A stretch of DNA of 64,000 nt from Pseudomonadota bacterium. Its GTDB lineage: Bacteria; Desulfobacterota; Desulfobacteria; Desulfobacterales; JAHIVH01. The notes under the pieces were generated by a model, which was not told the origin of the DNA, made no database searches, and saw nothing but the letters and a program-made list of their open reading frames with translations. A program made the position numbers and the translations under genes. The stretch is taken from contig JAHIVH010000054.1 of NCBI GenBank assembly GCA_018816735.1, positions 1 to 64,000 of the forward strand. Reading direction: 5' to 3'. This document shows, piece after piece, positions 35,798 to 45,570 of the stretch. Positions within the stretch are counted from its first letter, which is position 1, and the number at the start of each line of letters is the position of its first letter.

Positions 35798-36697
35798 ATG
35801 ATTACCAGTCATGCCGGACAGCAGACCCATAAGGCACTGATCGGCCAGACGCCACTTGGACCTTCGCGGAAAAGGCGCGACCCGACATATTTTATAAAAC
35901 CACTTGAAATGACAGATGCACAGGTCCGGGAGGTTATCGACGCGTTTGTGAAAGCCGCAGAACACTCTGTCAAAGCAGGTTCTGATATGGTTTTTGTTCA
36001 TGCAGGAGGCGGGGACCTGTTGAACCAGTTTATAAGCCCGTTTTTTAATGTCAGGGAGGATGACTGGGGCGGTTCTGATGAGAAACGTTTTCGTATTTTA
36101 CGGGAGATCATTGAAAAGATCCGGCATACCATAGATGATCGTGTCCCCATTCTTGTCAAAATGAATTGCAATGATCGAACGCCTAAAGCAGGGGTGACAC
36201 CCGAACTGGCAAAAAAATATACGGCATGGCTTTCGGAGATTGGTGTTGATGCTGTGGAACTGACCTCTGGGATCAAATTCTATAATCATATGAACTGCTG
36301 GCGAGGGGCGGTGCCCGTTCGTGAGTCAATACGATCTTTTCCGCTTTGGAAAAAAGGGCCGGGATGGCTGAAGATGAAGTTAACGATGGAAGGAAAATAT
36401 GAGTTTGAGGAAGGATGGAATCTCGAGGATGAGCTTCATGTTAAACCCGCTATGGGCAATATGCGGTCATTTTTTGTAGGTGGGCTTCGCAGGATAGATT
36501 TTATGGAAGAAATCGTGGAAAAAGGCTATGCCGATTTTGTCTGCATGGGCCGACCATTTATCAGGGAACCGGATCTTGTAAAGAAATTTAAAGAAGGAAA
36601 AAAACAGGCAGATTGCAAATCCTGCAATAAATGTATCGGAGGTGTCATCAATCAATTGCCGACAGCCTGCTATCGCAACGGTTTGCCGCTTGCCTGA
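35798..36697 (+). pseudogene. 5'-truncated old-yellow-enzyme (NADH:flavin oxidoreductase) gene
   Basis: The 299-residue frame begins MITSHAGQQTHKALIGQTPL, which corresponds to roughly residue 85-90 of OYE-type FMN oxidoreductases. The N-terminal first strand and FMN-binding part are missing, and an in-frame stop lies 18 bases upstream. The rest is intact: the HAGGGDLLNQF region, DDWGGSDEKRFR, VLVKMN-like ILVKMNCNDRTP, FFVGGLRR, DFVCMGRPFIREP and a C-terminal CKSCNKCIGG. Without the front part it is unlikely to fold around FMN. The end of the gene overlaps the selenoprotein-tail remnant, so this spot looks like a recombination scar. Confidence 0.75.
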
Positions 36698-36761
36698 AAT
36701 AGGCGTCGCCACCAGAATGCGGGAAGGTGATTCCTGGCAGATGGCAGATAAAAATGACAAA
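36690..36761 (+). pseudogene. Remnant of the small selenoprotein tail
   Basis: The frame reads LPEIGVATRMREGDSWQMAD, then KNDKK, and aligns with the end of the candidate selenoprotein (LPKMGISTUMREGNSCQVAD, then HKNDKK). Sec is replaced by Arg (TGA to AGA) and the tail Cys by Trp, one codon is deleted, the stop is lost and the membrane helix is gone. Nucleotide identity is about 75-80 percent. Confidence 0.7.
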
Positions 36762-36773
36762 AAATCAATGGTT

Positions 36774-38258
36774 TTATTTTTCCTGGCGGTCCTTGCGCAG
36801 ACCTTCCGATAAAAAAGCTACGGGTCGGGGATGCATATGCAAAGCAGCAGGGTTGTTTCCGCCCTTTAGCTTTGATCTGATGCGTAACGGCCAGAAACGG
36901 AAGCGTCCCAGCCGTTTAAGCGCCATGCGGGTTCTTCTGATGTCTTGCTTTTGGTGGTTGATACCGCCGTATACTTCTCTGTTGAACATATCTATGATCA
37001 GGTTGATTTCCTTACCCAGTCCAGGGAATTGGTCTATGAGGCGCGAACCATACGCCGCAGGCGTTTCCGCCGGGAAGATATGAAACCCGCTTCGGCGCCC
37101 CCAGGATAAAAATCGGTCATATGTTTGGGCGACGCTGTCATCACGCCGGATGGCCTGGAACAGTTTTTTTCTGAGGAAAGACCAGATCTTTTCAAACCAG
37201 GCAAACATCCGGTACAACAGATTTCCATGTTGAAAGGCTGGCGTACCGGCATCTGTTCTTGAAAGAAGCCAGCTTAAAAGGTTTTTTAGCAGATGAAAGG
37301 CAACAATACACAACGCCGTCAGCACAATCAAGCCGATGGAGACAACCAATCCCCGGAAAATCCATTCCATAAACCCTTGGGCAGACATCTGTAAGGGGCC
37401 CTGCTGTTGCCATGCCATGTTGTTGTTTGATTTCGGTAGCTGGTATGTGGGAGAAAACGATGGAAAAATTTGTAGTACCCAACCGACCACAGGCACGATT
37501 AACCATTTCAGCATGGCATATCCCGTGGCTGCCGCATGCTTTAAATACGGAATGAAAAGCATGACCATACCTGTTCCCAAAAAGACAGTCACAACCGAAA
37601 AACCGATAATGACACCCGCGCCTTGGTAACCATTCATATAAACCCTTGTCTCTTCGATTTCATTTCTTGAGAAGGCTGTGGCCAGCAGACCGAAGATGAC
37701 AAAGGGGAACAGGAAGAGATCCGCTATAGGATTGGCCAATCTTATGATCAAGGTATTTACGAAAATAAGATAGAAAAAAGATCTGATTCCCGAATCGAAT
37801 CTTGAAATCACCTGGTCTGAGGAAATGGATCTTCCTGCAAACAAAGCCCCCTGAATCCAGAACAGAGATATCCCTGCAAACAATAAGGTTGAAATAAAGA
37901 AAATGGCTACCGGTTGCAGGGAAAGATCCGCAATGTTGAAATGCCGGGTCAACAGGTTTTTGATATAAAACAGGTCAAATTCTGATTGAAGCAGGTGAAT
38001 CAAACAGCGCGTGACTATAATAAAACCCATGGCATGCAGGAGGATGACATATATGATGCGAAACCTGTTTTTTGTTAAATAGCTGGTGAGCAGGGTTGAA
38101 CAGAAAAAGGCGGTTACGCACGCGCTAATAGGAAACAAACGGGTGGTCAGACCCTGGGAAAAAAACATCATCCAGGCATAGGCCCAGCAAAATTCCATGC
38201 CTGCCAAGGATAATCGCAGTAGATATGCATGATGGTGTTTCATGTCCGGTTGCTTCAT
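36774..38258 (-). CDS. Multi-spanning membrane protein with DUF4129-like C-terminus
   Basis: This 494-residue protein has about nine membrane helices, followed by a cytoplasmic C-terminal domain that resembles DUF4129 (SVAQTYDRFLSWGRRSGFHIFPAETPAAYGSRL, full stretch at about residues 390-425; then a MFNREVYGG motif). DUF4129 commonly ends the transglutaminase-like membrane proteins found beside MoxR and DUF58 genes; the transglutaminase domain itself is absent here. It is the third gene of that operon. The function of this trio is thought to involve assembly or maturation of envelope proteins, but remains poorly defined. Confidence 0.78.
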   Translation of the reverse strand: MKQPDMKHHHAYLLRLSLAGMEFCWAYAWMMFFSQGLTTRLFPISACVTAFFCSTLLTSYLTKNRFRIIYVILLHAMGFIIVTRCLIHLLQSEFDLFYIKNLLTRHFNIADLSLQPVAIFFISTLLFAGISLFWIQGALFAGRSISSDQVISRFDSGIRSFFYLIFVNTLIIRLANPIADLFLFPFVIFGLLATAFSRNEIEETRVYMNGYQGAGVIIGFSVVTVFLGTGMVMLFIPYLKHAAATGYAMLKWLIVPVVGWVLQIFPSFSPTYQLPKSNNNMAWQQQGPLQMSAQGFMEWIFRGLVVSIGLIVLTALCIVAFHLLKNLLSWLLSRTDAGTPAFQHGNLLYRMFAWFEKIWSFLRKKLFQAIRRDDSVAQTYDRFLSWGRRSGFHIFPAETPAAYGSRLIDQFPGLGKEINLIIDMFNREVYGGINHQKQDIRRTRMALKRLGRFRFWPLRIRSKLKGGNNPAALHMHPRPVAFLSEGLRKDRQEK

Positions 38259-38265
38259 ATTTACA

Positions 38266-39465
38266 CTAGGCTGTTTGAGCGATTAATGCGTTTTTGCCAC
38301 AGATGTCATCGATTGTAAAACAGGTTCCTATAATTCGATCATGAGTTGCATCAGGACAACTGATGACAGAGACCACCGGGATGTTGATCTGGTTGAAATA
38401 TGCATGGGCATCATAAAACGCATGGTCATTTGAATAGGACGCATAGATACAGCTCACTCCCGATGAAAGCGCAAGCCCTGCATTCAAAAGCGCACCTACG
38501 TTTCCGCTGGGCTTTATATTCACGCCTGCCAGGGATTCAAGAATGGCTGCCAGCTGTTGAGGGGTTTTTGAAATGGGAACGACAGATCCACCGTTGCCAT
38601 TTACATGACCGTTTGTCATCAGACCTATGGGATATCCTATCCGGTCATACTGAACCGCAATGGAGGCGATGACTTCTATGGTCCTTTCAAATGGTGTGTC
38701 TGCATTATTTTCAAAAAAACTTTTCACATCCAGTACAAAAAGAATTTTTTGTTGAACCGTCGGCTCGAAAATTTTTTCCTGCAGACGAAGGTACCTTGCG
38801 CTGGCTTTCCAGTGGATATATTTTGACGGGCTTCCAGACTGATAATCCCTGGTACCTTCTATATACACAGGGTCAAGCACCGGTGTTTTGGCCTTTGGAA
38901 TTCCAAAAAGCGCTTTTGGAGAAATAAAAAACGGGGAAAGTTCGACAATTCGTGGATATACAATCAGGCGCCTTGAAGGCGTTTCTGAGAGTTCATTTTG
39001 GAAAAAATCAAACAAATCACCAATGATAAGGTTGGCAGAGCCGATTTCATATATTCCCCTGCAAGCTGCTTCACATTTCAGGTTAAAGGTCACTTTTTGA
39101 AACCACATCAATGTCCCCTGTCTGTTAAAGCCATTACTAGTGAAGGTTGAACGAAACAGGTCGTTTGGGGGAACATCGATTCGAAAACCGATGGGGAGCA
39201 GTTTGGCATTTTCAAGCTCAATATCCAGTGCAAATGACTCACCGGGAAAAACCCGTTTTTTGTCAAGAATTAGATCGTAGTGGACATGGCGAATACTTGC
39301 CTTGCACCAGAGCCTCGTACTTACATGAATGAATACAAAAAGCAGGGAAAACACTATAAAACTTCGAAGCCCGAATACCATGGAAAAGAAGAAAAGAATT
39401 CCGGCCAAAGCGTTAATTACGCCTGAACTTACCATGGACCGTTGTGTGATTGTCATAGCACTCAT
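38266..39465 (-). CDS. DUF58-domain protein
   Basis: This 399-residue protein has two N-terminal membrane helices (about 10-45) and a C-terminal vWA-like DUF58 domain with the diagnostic YIEGTRDYQSGSPSKYIHWKASARYLRLQEK region (about residues 195-225; written in part: RDYQSGSP, IHWKASAR). DUF58 proteins work with a MoxR-type ATPase, encoded immediately upstream, in an undefined chaperone-like process at the envelope. Spacing to its neighbours is under 10 bases on both sides. Confidence 0.9.
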   Translation of the reverse strand: MSAMTITQRSMVSSGVINALAGILFFFSMVFGLRSFIVFSLLFVFIHVSTRLWCKASIRHVHYDLILDKKRVFPGESFALDIELENAKLLPIGFRIDVPPNDLFRSTFTSNGFNRQGTLMWFQKVTFNLKCEAACRGIYEIGSANLIIGDLFDFFQNELSETPSRRLIVYPRIVELSPFFISPKALFGIPKAKTPVLDPVYIEGTRDYQSGSPSKYIHWKASARYLRLQEKIFEPTVQQKILFVLDVKSFFENNADTPFERTIEVIASIAVQYDRIGYPIGLMTNGHVNGNGGSVVPISKTPQQLAAILESLAGVNIKPSGNVGALLNAGLALSSGVSCIYASYSNDHAFYDAHAYFNQINIPVVSVISCPDATHDRIIGTCFTIDDICGKNALIAQTA

Positions 39466-39474
39466 GTTGTCTGC

Positions 39475-40416
39475 TCACTCCATCGTTGCCGGTACAGGCA
39501 TATTGGATAGAATGCCGTCTAAAACATCTTCGGCTTGTGTGCCGCGAAGTCTTTCTTCCGTACTTAAAATCAAACGATGGGAAAGAACAGGGGGGGATAA
39601 ATACTGGATGTCATCGGGCAGTACATAATCACGTCCTCTGATGAGGGCAATCGCCTGGGCTGAGCGCATCAAACCGATGGCCCCTCTGGGGCTGACGCCA
39701 AATCGCACGGATGGATGATCACGGGTTGCCCGGACAATATTTGTGATATATTCCCGTATTGGAGAAGAGATATAAATGTTTTTTCGGAGATGCTGAAGTT
39801 CGGTAATGTGTAAAGGTGTTGCAACCGATTTCAGGTTTTCCAGGGGGTTTTCCTTCTGAAACCGCTCAAGGATCTTCATTTCTTCATTCTTTTTGGGATA
39901 CCCCAGGTTGATTTTGACGAGAAACCGGTCCAGTTGGGCCTCAGGTAAAGGGAACGTGCCTTCAAGTTCGATGGGATTTTGTGTCGCGATAACGAAAAAG
40001 GGGGCAGGGAGTAAAATCGTATGGCCGTCAATCGTAACCTGGTGTTCCTCCATACTTTCCAGCAGGCTCGATTGGGTGCGGGGGATGGTGCGGTTAATCT
40101 CGTCTGCCAAAAGAATATTGGTGATCACCGGTCCTTTCTGAAATGTGAATTCCCCTTTTTTTTGATCAAAGATATTGAATCCGGTTATGTCTGATGGCAG
40201 CAGATCCGGTGTAAACTGAACCCGCTTGTATGAACCGCCGATGCTTCTGGCAAGGGATTTTGCGAGCAGGGTTTTCCCCAGTCCGGGCACATCTTCGATC
40301 AGCGCATGCCCCTCTGCGATGAGGGCCACCAGTAAAAGTTCAATGGAATGATTTTTCCCGACAATCACTTTGTTGATATTGTCGATGATGTTGCCGCATA
40401 ATTGAACATCAGACAT
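39475..40416 (-). CDS. MoxR-family AAA+ ATPase
   Basis: This 313-residue AAA+ ATPase has EDVPGLGKTLLAKSLA (Walker A), LLADEINRT (Walker B), the TIPRTQSSLLESMEEHQVTI and FVIATQNPIELEGTFPLPEAQLDRF segments typical of MoxR proteins, and a full C-terminal lid. MoxR ATPases act as chaperones for metal-centre or complex assembly, usually beside vWA/DUF58 partners as here. It is the first gene of the three-gene operon. Confidence 0.95.
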   Translation of the reverse strand: MSDVQLCGNIIDNINKVIVGKNHSIELLLVALIAEGHALIEDVPGLGKTLLAKSLARSIGGSYKRVQFTPDLLPSDITGFNIFDQKKGEFTFQKGPVITNILLADEINRTIPRTQSSLLESMEEHQVTIDGHTILLPAPFFVIATQNPIELEGTFPLPEAQLDRFLVKINLGYPKKNEEMKILERFQKENPLENLKSVATPLHITELQHLRKNIYISSPIREYITNIVRATRDHPSVRFGVSPRGAIGLMRSAQAIALIRGRDYVLPDDIQYLSPPVLSHRLILSTEERLRGTQAEDVLDGILSNMPVPATME

Positions 40417-40612
40417 GTCTTCTCCTCAACGTTTGGCCATACCGGCATGGCTATGTAATTAAACGCTATCCGTTTTTTTTCATAGTCCAATTATAGGAAT
40501 ATTTGTTTTGCTGTTAATAATGATGAGTGCGTTCACTGAACTTTGTCAACATTAGTGTGGCGAATGGACATTTGTCAAAACATTTTTTAAAGATAGAATT
40601 CTGTTATCCATA

Positions 40613-42172
40613 TCAATTTGCATTAGCGGACTTTCCCCGCAGCAACAGCACCAGGGGGATGGTGCTCAGAAACAAGAGGCCGAAAACCCATGATACTTCG
40701 TTATAGGCCAGCATGGCGGACTGTATTTTTACAACTCTGTCGGTCAAAAAAATGGCTGCATGGTGCATGGCCTGGGGGTTCAGTCCCGCATGACTCAGAA
40801 TTTGTTCGGTGGCTCGGCTGTATTCGGCATAATTCGGGTTAAACGGGTTGACATTGTCGATCAGGTAGGACCGGTGAATCTGCTGCCCACGCGATACGAT
40901 GGTGGCGGCCAATGCATAACCGATATTGCCGCCGACCCGGCGTGAGAGCGTGTAAATACTCGTGGCATCCGTCATGTCCGGTTTCGGTACAGTGGATAAT
41001 GACAGGGTACTTAAGGTGACGAACATGAATGGCATGCCGATCCCCATGATCAAAAGCGTGGGAACCAGATTCCAGAACCCTGCCGCAAGGGATAATCCTG
41101 AAAGGTCATAATAAGACCAGACCGTGATTCCCACGCCAAACATCACCAGAATCCGTGCATCCACATGGTTATAAAGCCGGCCCACGACAGGCATGCAGAT
41201 CAAAAGCATAAGCGCTCGCGGCGCCAGCACCAATCCTGCCTGAAATGCCGGGTATCCGAGAAGATTCTGGGTAAACTGCGGCAGGATGAATGTGGTGCCG
41301 AAAAGCGCGATCCCGAAGATGATCCCCATGGCCGAGCCAAGGGACAGGGAAATGTTTTTTAAAATCCGGAAATTGATGATCGGTTCCGGGTTTTTCAGTT
41401 CCCAGAAAACCAGGCCGACCAGCGCGGCAGCACAGACGGTTGTTCCCAGAATGATCAGGTTGGAATCGAACCAGTTTTCACCCTGACCCCGCTCGAGGAC
41501 GATCTGCATGGTGGTAAGCGAGAGGGTCAGAAGAGCGATGCCCATCCAGTCGACGTTTTTTACACCGCGCCTCAGATACTGCGGATCATGAACAAAGGCG
41601 CCGATCATCACCATACCCACAAGGCTGACCGGGACGTTGATGAAAAAGATCCAGGGCCATCCGTAGTTATCCGTCAGCCAGCCCCCCAGAATCGGTCCCA
41701 TGGCCGGTGCCAGAACCACGCCCATGCCGAATATGGCCATGGCCATTCCCTGTTCTTCCTGGGGAAACGATTCCCTTAAGATCGCCTGGGAAACCGGGAT
41801 CAATGCGCCGCCGCCGATGCCCTGCAATACCCGGTAAATGAGCATCTGGTGAAACGATGTGGCCGTGCCACAGAGAATCGAGCCCAGCGTGAACATCCCG
41901 AATGACCACAGGTAGAGGCGCTTTCGGCCAATAAGTGCACTGAACCAGCCGGCCATGGTCACCATAATGATTTCAGCGATGCTGTACGCCGTAGCCACCC
42001 AGGTGATGGATGACAGGTCTTCACTGAAGGTTCCCATCATGTGGGGCATGGACACATTTACCACACTGATGTCCATGACGGCCATAAATGCGCCGAACAT
42101 CACCGTAATGGCCACCACCCACTTGTTGACTGCTAAGGCCGGGGCAGAGGTATTTTCGGAAAAGACATTCAT
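40613..42172 (-). CDS. DHA2-type MFS multidrug exporter (EmrB/QacA-like)
   Basis: This 519-residue protein has 14 predicted membrane helices and the DHA2 signatures: FMAVMDISVVNVSMPHM in TM1, GWFSALIGRKRLYLW for motif A, and GMGVVLAPAMGPILGGWL for motif C. It is the inner-membrane pump of a three-part EmrAB-TolC-like system. It overlaps the adaptor gene by 4 bases (ATGA) and has a GGAGACGAC ribosome site. Substrates are probably hydrophobic toxic compounds. Confidence 0.94.
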   Translation of the reverse strand: MNVFSENTSAPALAVNKWVVAITVMFGAFMAVMDISVVNVSMPHMMGTFSEDLSSITWVATAYSIAEIIMVTMAGWFSALIGRKRLYLWSFGMFTLGSILCGTATSFHQMLIYRVLQGIGGGALIPVSQAILRESFPQEEQGMAMAIFGMGVVLAPAMGPILGGWLTDNYGWPWIFFINVPVSLVGMVMIGAFVHDPQYLRRGVKNVDWMGIALLTLSLTTMQIVLERGQGENWFDSNLIILGTTVCAAALVGLVFWELKNPEPIINFRILKNISLSLGSAMGIIFGIALFGTTFILPQFTQNLLGYPAFQAGLVLAPRALMLLICMPVVGRLYNHVDARILVMFGVGITVWSYYDLSGLSLAAGFWNLVPTLLIMGIGMPFMFVTLSTLSLSTVPKPDMTDATSIYTLSRRVGGNIGYALAATIVSRGQQIHRSYLIDNVNPFNPNYAEYSRATEQILSHAGLNPQAMHHAAIFLTDRVVKIQSAMLAYNEVSWVFGLLFLSTIPLVLLLRGKSANAN

Positions 42173-43443
42173 GTCGTCTCCTTGGCTCCTTTGTTCCCAG
42201 GCGGAAGGGGATTATTATCCGGAGCATCTTCCGGCCATCCGCTATCCCCGACATTCACATCCGGCACCACCGACATTCCCGGAGTCAAAAGAACAGGGGG
42301 CGCGTCTTTCTGTGGGTCGAAAACGATTTTAACCGGCACCCGCTGGACAACCTTGACATAGTTGCCTGTGGCGTTTTCAGGCGGCAGCAGGCTGAATCTG
42401 GCGCCTGTACCGCGCTGGATGCTGTCCACATGGCCGTGAAAAGCAATATCCGGATATGTATCCACTGTGATCTCGACAGGTTGACCTGGCTTCATCCGCT
42501 TGATCTGTGTCTCCTTGAAATTGGCGGTTACCCATACTTCGCGGGGGACGATGGCCAGAAGGGATTGACCGGTTTGCACGAACTGGCCGGGTTCAACACC
42601 TTTCTTGGCCACAACGCCATCACAGGGGGCCAAAATTTTCGTATAGGACAGGCTTAGCCGGGCCTGGATCATTTCCGCCTCGGCTTTGTCCATATTGGAA
42701 CCGGACACATCGGCCTGAAAGCGGCTCTGCTGGATGCGTTGGGGTGCGGCTTGGGCCATGACCAGACGAGCATCGGCCTGGTGTAATCTGGCCTCTGCGG
42801 CTTTCAGTGCAGCGTCTGCTTCCTGAACCGCCGCTTTTTGGATTTCGATTCTTTTTTGAACGGCTGTCAGGCCTGCGGCAGTGATGTGTTCGGCAACCTT
42901 TGCATGATCCAGATCCTGCGGGGATACCATCTGATGTCTGGCGTTTGCCGAATCGGCTTCTGCACGGATTTGATCGAGAGCTGCCTTGGCCATGGCGAGC
43001 CGGGCCATGACTTCCTGAACAGCGGCTTTAGACGCTTCCATGCTGCTCCTGGCTTCATCCAGTTCCGCAGTTGCGGTGATCTGGGTCAGTTCCACCTCTA
43101 TATTTCGTGCCTGATCAGCTGCCTTTGCCGATTCAAGAGCGGCTTTTGCCGCATTCAGGCGGGCGTCAAAATCACCTGGGTCCAGTTCGACCAGGAGATC
43201 ACCGGCCTTTACCCACCGGTTGTCTGTTGCATAGACCTTGATCACGTGCCCGGCCACCCGGGGGCTGACCGAAATAATCTTGCCATCTATAAATGCGTCG
43301 TCAGTGGATTCGTGGGATAAGGAATGAATGAAGTGGGGGATGCTGAATACAAGCACCAGGACAATCAGCCCGGCTGCTCCCATCCGGATTATTTTTTTTT
43401 TGCGTGAAAGGCCGGGGGCGCTTCCTGGGATATCTGTCGTCAT
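42169..43443 (-). CDS. EmrA/HlyD-type membrane fusion protein
   Basis: This is the adaptor of the MFS efflux system, about 424 residues from ATG at 43443, preferred over 43497 because AAGGA lies about 8 bases before it. There is one membrane helix (AAGLIVLVLVFSIPHF), a biotinyl-lipoyl segment (VSPRVAGHVIKVYATDNRWVKAGDLL, about residues 58-83), a long Ala-rich coiled-coil hairpin, and LSYTKILAPCDGVVAKKGVEPGQFV. It bridges the MFS pump and the OprM-like channel encoded on either side. Confidence 0.92.
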   Translation of the reverse strand: MTTDIPGSAPGLSRKKKIIRMGAAGLIVLVLVFSIPHFIHSLSHESTDDAFIDGKIISVSPRVAGHVIKVYATDNRWVKAGDLLVELDPGDFDARLNAAKAALESAKAADQARNIEVELTQITATAELDEARSSMEASKAAVQEVMARLAMAKAALDQIRAEADSANARHQMVSPQDLDHAKVAEHITAAGLTAVQKRIEIQKAAVQEADAALKAAEARLHQADARLVMAQAAPQRIQQSRFQADVSGSNMDKAEAEMIQARLSLSYTKILAPCDGVVAKKGVEPGQFVQTGQSLLAIVPREVWVTANFKETQIKRMKPGQPVEITVDTYPDIAFHGHVDSIQRGTGARFSLLPPENATGNYVKVVQRVPVKIVFDPQKDAPPVLLTPGMSVVPDVNVGDSGWPEDAPDNNPLPPGNKGAKETT

Positions 43444-43504
43444 TACGGGGTCCTTGTCATCTGGTGTCGTCTGGTTGGTTTGGGTTGTCTGTATCATCTT
43501 TGTC

Positions 43505-44920
43505 TCATTTTTTTATTTTACTGAAATTGCTTGCAGCCCGTGGCAGTCCAGCGGAAATATCAGGTTTGAGAGATCCGGTTACGCGAAGCAGTCTTAAATA
43601 GTCGACGTTACGGTTGAATTCTGCTGCTGAAAGAGAAAGTTCGGCAGAAAGGAGACCGTTTTGCGCGATCAGACGCTCAAGGTTGGTTCCTATCCCTGCG
43701 TTCACTGCAGCATCTGATTGCTTCAGGCTTTCACTGGTGGCCTGTACCTGAATGTTCAGTTGATTGATCTGTTGGTCATCCTTCCTGAGATTTTCAACAG
43801 CCACTATCAGATCTTTTACCACCTGCCTTTGGGCATGCAATTCGGCAAGCCGGGCCTGCCGCAGCCGGGAATATGCGGTCCGGACATCCGCATGAATCAG
43901 TCCTGCAGAAAAAATCGGTACATTGATCCGGATCAGAGAGGTCCAGTCCACATCGCTTGGAAATGATTCCCGGGACAGGTAATATGACAGATTGAGGGAA
44001 ATCGACGGGAAATAGTCGCCCCATGCCGCTTCAAGTGAGGTTGCCGAGGCCTTCACCTGCTCATGGGCGGCAATCAGGTCCTGCCTGTGGGAATCGGCCA
44101 GTGTCAGGAGCGATTCCACCTGCCATTCGGCCGCAGGGATCTGGAGATCGTTTGCAAACGGTCCCTTTACTTCCGGTACACCAATTAAATAGGCTAACAT
44201 GGCCCGCCCGGTTTTCACGTCGTTTTCCGCCTGAATCCGGTTGCTGCGTGTTTTCGCAAGCTGCGCTTCAGCAAGGGAAATATCCATTGGCCGTGCCATG
44301 CCCGCCTTTTCTTTCACCCGGATATCCGTTAACTGCTGACTGCCGACCTGGACGGAATACTGCAAAACCGCTGCCTGTTTTTCCGAATGCATTACCTGAA
44401 AATAGGTCTCTGCCACATCCAGCATAAGGAGCGACTGCCGATCCAGCAACAGCGCCTCTTTCATTCGTGCTGAAGATCCGGCTGCCTGAAATGTTCGTGC
44501 ATCGCGAAACGGATTCAGTGTCATATTTCCCGTTATCGGCACATCGGTTGTTTGGGTGGGAACGAATTCGGTAATAAGCGGATTGCCGGCGCCAAGTGAT
44601 GTCTCTCCCTGGTGCATGAATGCCGGGGCAAAACTGATCGTCGGCAGGAAAGCCGCAAAGGCCCGGTCCTTGTTGATTAGCGTTTGAAGGTAATCTTCTC
44701 CGGCAATGGCCAATTGTTCGTTGTGCGCATTGGCAAGTTTCATCGCCTGCGCCAACGTAAGTGGATCTTCAGGATGAAACACTGCCTCGGGTGTGTATTG
44801 TTCGGCATCAAGGACATCCCGATAGCGTTGTACGTCCTTGTCCTGGTTTACCGCACAACCATTCATAAAAAAAAGCAGCATCACGCCTGTCATCCACACC
44901 CATCTGGATCGGTTCAGCAT
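43505..44920 (-). CDS. OprM/TolC-family outer-membrane efflux lipoprotein
   Basis: This 471-residue protein has a lipoprotein signal peptide (VMLLFFMNGC) and two OEP domains (LTLAQAMKLANAHNEQLAIA, MRPMD-like MARPMDISLAEAQLAKTRS, IFSAGLIHADVRTAYSRLRQA). It forms the outer-membrane channel for the adjacent EmrAB-like pump. An AAGGAGGAT ribosome site precedes its ATG, and it overlaps the end of the tetR gene by 7 bases, so the four genes form one operon. Confidence 0.93.
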   Translation of the reverse strand: MLNRSRWVWMTGVMLLFFMNGCAVNQDKDVQRYRDVLDAEQYTPEAVFHPEDPLTLAQAMKLANAHNEQLAIAGEDYLQTLINKDRAFAAFLPTISFAPAFMHQGETSLGAGNPLITEFVPTQTTDVPITGNMTLNPFRDARTFQAAGSSARMKEALLLDRQSLLMLDVAETYFQVMHSEKQAAVLQYSVQVGSQQLTDIRVKEKAGMARPMDISLAEAQLAKTRSNRIQAENDVKTGRAMLAYLIGVPEVKGPFANDLQIPAAEWQVESLLTLADSHRQDLIAAHEQVKASATSLEAAWGDYFPSISLNLSYYLSRESFPSDVDWTSLIRINVPIFSAGLIHADVRTAYSRLRQARLAELHAQRQVVKDLIVAVENLRKDDQQINQLNIQVQATSESLKQSDAAVNAGIGTNLERLIAQNGLLSAELSLSAAEFNRNVDYLRLLRVTGSLKPDISAGLPRAASNFSKIKK

Positions 44921-45522
44921 ACATCCTCCTTGACGGTTATCGCTGCCTTGACGAACCTCAGGATATGATCGGTCAAAGCTTCCCGGTCAATTGTTTCGAT
45001 GCCGTCTATTAACGCTGACCTGACAAATCCGGGGATATATCGGGCGGTCAGTTCCGGATGGGGATCGATAAAGATACCCTGAGAAATCCCACGACAGATG
45101 ATCGATTCGATCAGGTCTTTGAATTCCCTGCGTTTTGCATCCCATTTGGCGCGTTCAACCGGTCCCCAGCTGGGAACCGTTCGCATCACTTCAAACAGAT
45201 GCGGGGTTTGGTATGCAAACCGGATGGTTTCCCGGATGACAACTTCCATATTTTCCTCAGGGCCATAGGCCTCTTCGTCCATCCGGTCCCGCAGGCAGTG
45301 AATCAGGCGGGAAAATCCGCTGTAAAGCACAGAAAGATACAGGTCTTCCTTGTTTTTGAAATACGTATAAAGCGTTCCCTTTCCCACGGAGGCTGCTTCG
45401 GCCACATCACTCAGCAAAACCTTATGAAAGGGTTGCGTGGCGAATAGTTTAGCCGCTGCCGTGAGAATTTTTGCCCTTTTCTGTTCATCCAGCACCTGCA
45501 TGGCTTTTGTTACCTTTCGCAT
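44914..45522 (-). CDS. TetR-family regulator of the MFS efflux operon
   Basis: This regulator has up to 202 residues. The N-terminal helix-turn-helix reads ILTAAAKLFATQPFHKVLLS, VAEAASVGKGTLYTYFKNKEDL. The C-terminal ligand domain is of normal size. A second start at 45501 has a somewhat better ribosome site (AAAGGT). As first gene of the efflux operon it is expected to repress its own transcription until a toxic ligand binds. I did not find a clear palindrome in the short upstream region. Confidence 0.92.
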   Translation of the reverse strand: MRKVTKAMQVLDEQKRAKILTAAAKLFATQPFHKVLLSDVAEAASVGKGTLYTYFKNKEDLYLSVLYSGFSRLIHCLRDRMDEEAYGPEENMEVVIRETIRFAYQTPHLFEVMRTVPSWGPVERAKWDAKRREFKDLIESIICRGISQGIFIDPHPELTARYIPGFVRSALIDGIETIDREALTDHILRFVKAAITVKEDVC

Positions 45523-45570
45523 TCAAGGCTTAATACAATATCACATCAATCATTGTCATGTTATTTTCAA

